From: Hibiscus mutabilis
Lineage: Eukaryota; Streptophyta; Magnoliopsida; Malvales; Malvaceae
Reading direction: 5' to 3'
Assembly (NCBI GenBank): GCA_019671005.1
Contig: CM033747.1
Coordinates: 28,299,188 to 28,363,187 of the forward strand
Length of the DNA stretch: 64,000 bases
A program made the translations under genes and the position numbers. Below, one piece after another: positions 60,028 through 64,000 of the stretch; position 1 is the first letter of the stretch, and every line of letters begins with the position of its first letter. A model generated the notes under the pieces. It was given only the letters and a program-made list of their open reading frames with translations. It searched no databases and was not told the origin of the DNA.

Positions 60028-60032
60028 TATAA

Positions 60033-61270
60033 ACCATCGAAAAAGTCTCCGACTATTTCTGGCTATGCTAAACCTACTAATATTCCTTAAATATATTTTT
60101 AATGGAATCATCCTTCTATTAGAGTAGTAATAAAATCAAAAATTTTCTTCGTCAAATATTAATGAGCATTAGTTTAGTGTAGCAAAGTGGATTTTTTTTA
60201 GTTTTATTATTACTCTAATACAATGTTGATTCTACTAATTTTTTTGATGAATGATAACACTTAGATTGATAAAGTCGAAGACTTTTTTTAATAAAATTTA
60301 ATTTTTTAATACTTTATAAACATTTTTTTAATTTTTATATTTATATCTTTATCATTTCATAATTTCTAATACATTTTAATTTTTTATATTAGTTTTTATC
60401 TTCAATAAGTTTTTGAATATTTTATTTATTTTTATTAAGTTTATAGATTTTATAAAAAATAGAATAATTTTTATTTTTTTGTGAAAGTTCTCATTTTGCA
60501 TATTTTTAAAATTATCAAAGACCCAAAGGATATTTACACCAATTTGTTAATTGATTATTCATATATTTTACTTTTAAAAGTTCAACTCGAAAAACTAAAT
60601 TATTTATTCAATTTTATTTAAAATAAATAAATAAATTGATTAAATTAACTTAATTTTTAAATAATTTATTCAATTTTATTAAAAATAAATAAATAAATCG
60701 ATTAAATTAACTTGAATTTTAAATAAATTATTTATCCAGTTTTAATATTTTAAATTTTAATAATTTTTTATTTTTAAATTAAATATTAAATAAATTTTTG
60801 AACTTTCAATTAAAATCATTTGTGCTCCTAAATTGGCAAAAATCAATTATGCCCTCGAAATTAGTTAAAAAATCAATTTATTCCCTCAGTCACGTCAACA
60901 TTGTTGGCTGCCACGTCAACATCGTTAACTGTCACATTAACAGACCTTCATATCAGCATCGTTAACTGTCACGTCAACATATTAACAGTCAACGTCGGTC
61001 AAAGGATGCAATTGAATGACTTTAAAAACAAAATTGATGCAAAAAAAAGTAGGGATAACATTGTTGATTTGAGTTTACTACAAGGTCAAGTTCACCCCAT
61101 TAGCCAAAAATTAAAGAGATAGAAGAATGAAATGATGAAAAATATATATATTTTTCATCGGTGTACTTAATTGAGATACTAAAAAATAAGAAATAAAATA
61201 AATTTTTTTTCTCTTTATTATTTAGTACAATAAACAAATAAGATGAAAGAAAATTAAGCTTTAAAAATAT
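60033..61270. other. AT-rich flank with inverted copy of the block's left flank
   Basis: No gene seen. About 60700-61120 read on the minus strand matches the stretch left of LTR 1 (about 37410-37756): ATTCAATT..., GACGTTGACYGTTAA, CGAGGGCATAATTG and TTTTAATTGAAAGTTC occur in the same order. The gypsy block therefore sits between inverted arms of an older repeat. Confidence 0.7.
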
Positions 61271-62085
61271 AATTTATTTTATTTTTTATAATTTAATCTA
61301 ATATTTTTAATATAATTATTTTTATTTAATTTTTTCTTAAAAATTTTATTTAACCTAAAATTTACGTCTGTTTGTATATATTTTTATAATTTAATCTAAT
61401 ATTTTTAATATAATTTTATTTTTGTTTAATTTAATCCCTAAAACATTTATTTAGTCCAAAATTAACCCATTTGTTTAATAAATTATAATTTAGTCCAATG
61501 TTTTTAATATAGTTTTATTTTTATCCACTTTAGTCCTTAAAGTAATTATTTAATCCAAAATTAACTATTTTTTTTATAATTTTTGTAATTTAGTCCAATA
61601 TTTTTAATATGATAATATTTTTGCTCAATTTACTCCCTAAAATTTTTATTTAATCTAAATTTGACCCATAGTTGTTTCTAATATTTATATTTTAATCTAA
61701 TATTTTTAATATGGTTTTATTTTTGCTTAGTTTAGTCCTTAATATGTTTATTTCAACCAAATTTATCCTTATTTTTTATAATTTAGTCCAATTTTTTATT
61801 CAATTTAGTCCCTAAATTTTTTATTTAATCCAAAATTTACCCCTATTTATTTCTATTTTTATGAGTTCTTTTGATATTTTTATATGATTTTATTTTCGTT
61901 CGATTTAATCCCTAAAGATTCAAAATTTATCCATACATTTCTAACTTTTTATAATTTAGTCTAATATTTTTAATATTATTTTATTTTTTTCTAGTTTAGT
62001 CCCTAAAATTTTATTTAGTATGAAATTGACCTCTATTTATTTATAATTTTTATAATTTAGTCTTATATTTGTATAATTTAATCCT
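61270..62085. repeat. Degenerate tandem array, period about 100 bp
   Basis: AATTTARTCYAATRTTTTTAATAT recurs at about 61290, 61387, 61489, 61587, 61690 and 61955, with weaker copies near 61780 and 62055, between words like TTTAGTCCCTAAA and TTTAATCCAAAATT. About eight diverged units. The longest listed consensus here is degenerate, not a literal read. Confidence 0.75.
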
Positions 62086-62689
62086 GGGAGTTTGACTGTC
62101 AATGTAACATATAATACTCGATCAAGACGAATCTGGCAAAAACCGAATGCTACAAATGGCTCATTTAAAAAAAGCATATTCGATTATATGAAAGTAAAAA
62201 ACCAACATGAAAAATAAAGCATAAACAACTAACTAAAGTCACCCAAGAAAAATAAACCTTAAAAACAATAAATGAATTAACAAAAAGACATTTTAGTAAT
62301 TTTTAAAAATTTAAACCCAAAAACCATTCAAAACTTAAAAATACAGTAGAAACATCTTATACCTTTGATTTGCCAAAAACGAAATTCAAATCGAAGTAAA
62401 TTTAACTGAATTGAGGTTTAGAAACTAAAATGGAAATAATTCATAAGTTGAATTTAAAGTTAAAAACTCAATTTCAGGTCCTTTTTAGACTCATTAATTC
62501 ATAAGTAGTTTATGGGTCATTTTGTAAACATGCATAAAAAATATGGACAAATTTTATAAAAAGTGAAATTAAACCTTCCTTTATGATATCAGTATCATCA
62601 TTGACATATAGACCAAGTTTCAAGTTAATCCAAGCTAAAATGTGTCCTTAATTGCAATTATAAAATTAGTGACTGAAACATAAAGTTTG

Positions 62690-63360
62690 CAATTATAAGA
62701 TATTGGACTAAATTATAAAATACAAACAATTAGGGGCCAATTCTAAATTAAATAAAATTTGAGAGATTAAATTGAACACAAATAAAATCATAGTAAAAAT
62801 TATAAAAAATAAAAACAAATAAGGGTCAATTTTGGATTAAATAAATATTTTAGGAATCAAAATGAACAAAAATATTAAATTTAAGGCTTAAGGGCTACTT
62901 TTGCTCATGTAGTAGTCCCAATTTATCAATTTCGCCCCTATAGTATATTCGCATCAATTTAGCTCCTGAAGTAGTCGAATTGCATCACCGTTTAGGGTTT
63001 ATGAATACTTTTATGTTTCATAATCACTTTAGATTGATAAAATTTTCAATTAGAGTTTAAGATTTAAGGTTTGAGGTTTAGAAATTTGGGTTAAAGTGTC
63101 AGTCAAGGGTCAAATGGTGATGCAATTTGACTACTTCATGGGCCAAATTGATGCGAAAATATACAAGGAAGAAATTGATAAATTATGACTACTACAGGGA
63201 CAAAAGTAACCGTTAAGCCTAAATTTAATAATAAATTTTAAAACAAATAAAGGTAAATTTTAGATTAAATAAAAAATTTTGGGACTAAACAAAATAAAAA
63301 TAAAAAAAGCATAATAATAATATTAGATGAAATTATAAACTAGTAATAAATATGGTGAAA
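62690..63360. repeat. Inverted relatives of the 100-bp array, split by a MITE
   Basis: Units such as GGACTAAATTATAAAATAC, GGGTCAATTTTGGATTAAAT and TTTTGGGACTAAAC are reverse complements of array words at 61270-62085. The MITE at 62885-63219 interrupts them. Together the two sets form a loose, large inverted repeat around about 62100-62690. Confidence 0.65.
62885..63219. mobile_element. MULE-type MITE, 335 bp
   Basis: Ends GGCTTAAGGGCTACTTTTG and CAAAAGTAACCGTTAAGCC are inverted copies, and the pairing continues inward for over 100 bp (GTAGTCCCAATTTATCAATTTC). A perfect 9-bp target duplication TAAATTTAA flanks it (62876-62884 and 63220-63228). Confidence 0.92.
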
Positions 63361-63439
63361 ATAAAATTACATTTTTTTTAAATATAATTTTATAATTTTA
63401 TTATTAAAGTGCGATAGCTTTAACTTTTCTTTCCTATTT

Positions 63440-63700
63440 TTCACAAAGAAAACTTTTGCTCTTAGTGGGTTTCAAACCCACAACATAAGAGAGAGAAGAA
63501 GATGTCAATTGAAAACTTTAACCACTTGTTCTGGAAGTTGTTGGTATAGAGATAATTTTTTTTAAACAATCCTACTTAAGAGAAGTGAAAATTTGCTCCT
63601 ACTGGTTTTAGAACCCACAATTTAAGTGAAGGAAAAGTGTAAACTAAGAACTTTTAACTACTTGCTTCAGAAGTCAGAGGTTGTTTACTGTATAGAGATA
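63440..63700. repeat. Pair of diverged direct repeats, about 115 bp
   Basis: About 63446-63560 and 63583-63700 share TTTTGCTC/TTTGCTCC, GTTT(C/T)A(A/G)AACCCACAA, ACTTTTAACYACTTG and TATAGAGATAATT in order. The core GTGGGTTTCAAACCCAC is a perfect palindrome. Function unknown. Confidence 0.55.
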
Positions 63701-64000
63701 ATTAAAGGAAGGTAATCATTATGTAATACATTGTCTCATAATTTAACACTTTGCATAAATAATAGCGTAAAAACACAACCCAAACCCTTGTCTAGTATAT
63801 CAATTAACTAACTGATTGTCTGATTGGATTATCGGAAAATGACCCTATGGATAATATCTCATCAGTCATTACCTAAATAATAGAGATCTTCTAAACAAAT
63901 TTTGAACCATGAGATCTCAACGCCTACATTCGACAGTCCAGCTATACAAAAGTCATACTTCTTAATGATATAATATAATGCACACAGCTGAGGAGAATAT
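63701..64000. other. Right edge, no gene seen
   Basis: AT-rich sequence without a supported reading frame or RNA gene. Confidence 0.5.

Larger units (their letters stand above)
37752..60032 (+). mobile_element. 22-kb amplified gypsy (Tekay/Del-type) block with FRS5 fragments
   Basis: Four LTRs and three internal bodies. The outermost flanks carry one matching 5-bp target duplication, TATAA (37752-37756 and 60028-60032), so the block traces to a single insertion. LTR starts are 6308 and 6332 bp apart for the first three. Bodies 1 and 2 stop inside reverse transcriptase, continue into FRS5 sequence in antisense to pol, through the FRS5 start and upstream region, and into the next LTR, whose left flank is again TATAA. 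Body 3 has a short FRS5 piece and then completes pol. A C-terminal chromodomain-like tail (LRNKCIPLVKMLWRNH) fits chromoviruses of the Tekay/Del clade. All frames contain stops, so the block is dead. Confidence 0.93.

Noticed and set aside
63455..63485. tRNA-like element near the GGGTTTCAAACCC palindrome
   Set aside because: No acceptor, D or anticodon stems could be placed around it.

Overview
This is plant nuclear DNA from a eudicot. It is AT-rich, its genes have GT-AG introns, and it is packed with LTR retrotransposons and MITEs. The gene families are FAR1-type transcription factor, PLS-class and P-class PPR proteins, AKR2 ankyrin chaperone and GH27 alpha-galactosidase. Repeat style and protein similarity feel Malvaceae-like (cotton relatives), but that is impression, not proof. 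No bacterial-type operon, CRISPR array or tRNA gene was seen.

Layout. 1-5.4 kb: a decayed alpha-galactosidase gene on the minus strand (five exons), running off the left edge, with about 4.2 kb of LTR-type sequence inside intron 2. That sequence carries a 42-bp segment resembling the 5S rRNA internal promoter and a 77-bp inverted repeat. 7.6-8.4 kb: an 814-bp foldback MULE-type MITE with a perfect 9-bp target duplication. 8.6-11.4 kb: an AKR2-like gene (8 exons) with a nonsense codon in the first ankyrin repeat and no AG at the expected exon 2 acceptor. 12.9-16.2 kb: a gag-only LTR element (TR-GAG type). 16.9-19.5 kb: a second foldback MULE MITE and a hAT-like MITE. 19.5-26.2 kb: a 2.21-kb tandem triplication carrying a small PPR gene; only the middle copy is open. 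26.4-29.0 kb: a scrambled Ty3/gypsy relic. 29.1-31.7 kb: a MEF13-like PPR pseudogene. 33.6-37.0 kb: an intact two-exon FRS5-like gene on the minus strand.

37.8-60.0 kb is the most striking part. Four about 2.3-kb gypsy (Tekay/Del-type chromovirus) LTRs alternate with three partial gag-pol bodies and three pieces of the neighbouring FRS5 gene. One 5-bp target duplication (TATAA) brackets the whole 22-kb block. In the last body a 249-bp FRS5 piece sits exactly inside reverse transcriptase, joined through short microhomologies. In the two earlier bodies the FRS5 piece continues through the FRS5 start codon and about 0.8 kb of FRS5 upstream DNA into the next LTR. This is the structure expected if one gypsy element inserted upstream of FRS5, gained a piece of FRS5, and was then amplified by unequal crossing-over between that piece and FRS5. 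One resulting FRS5 fragment remains an open 208-codon frame that encodes only the DNA-binding domain.

60-64 kb is AT-rich repeat DNA: an inverted counterpart of the sequence left of the gypsy block, a degenerate about 100-bp tandem array with inverted relatives, and a 335-bp MULE MITE with a perfect 9-bp target duplication. Only FRS5 and the middle PPR copy look intact. The other host genes carry independent point lesions, which suggests a fractionating or relaxed duplicate region.
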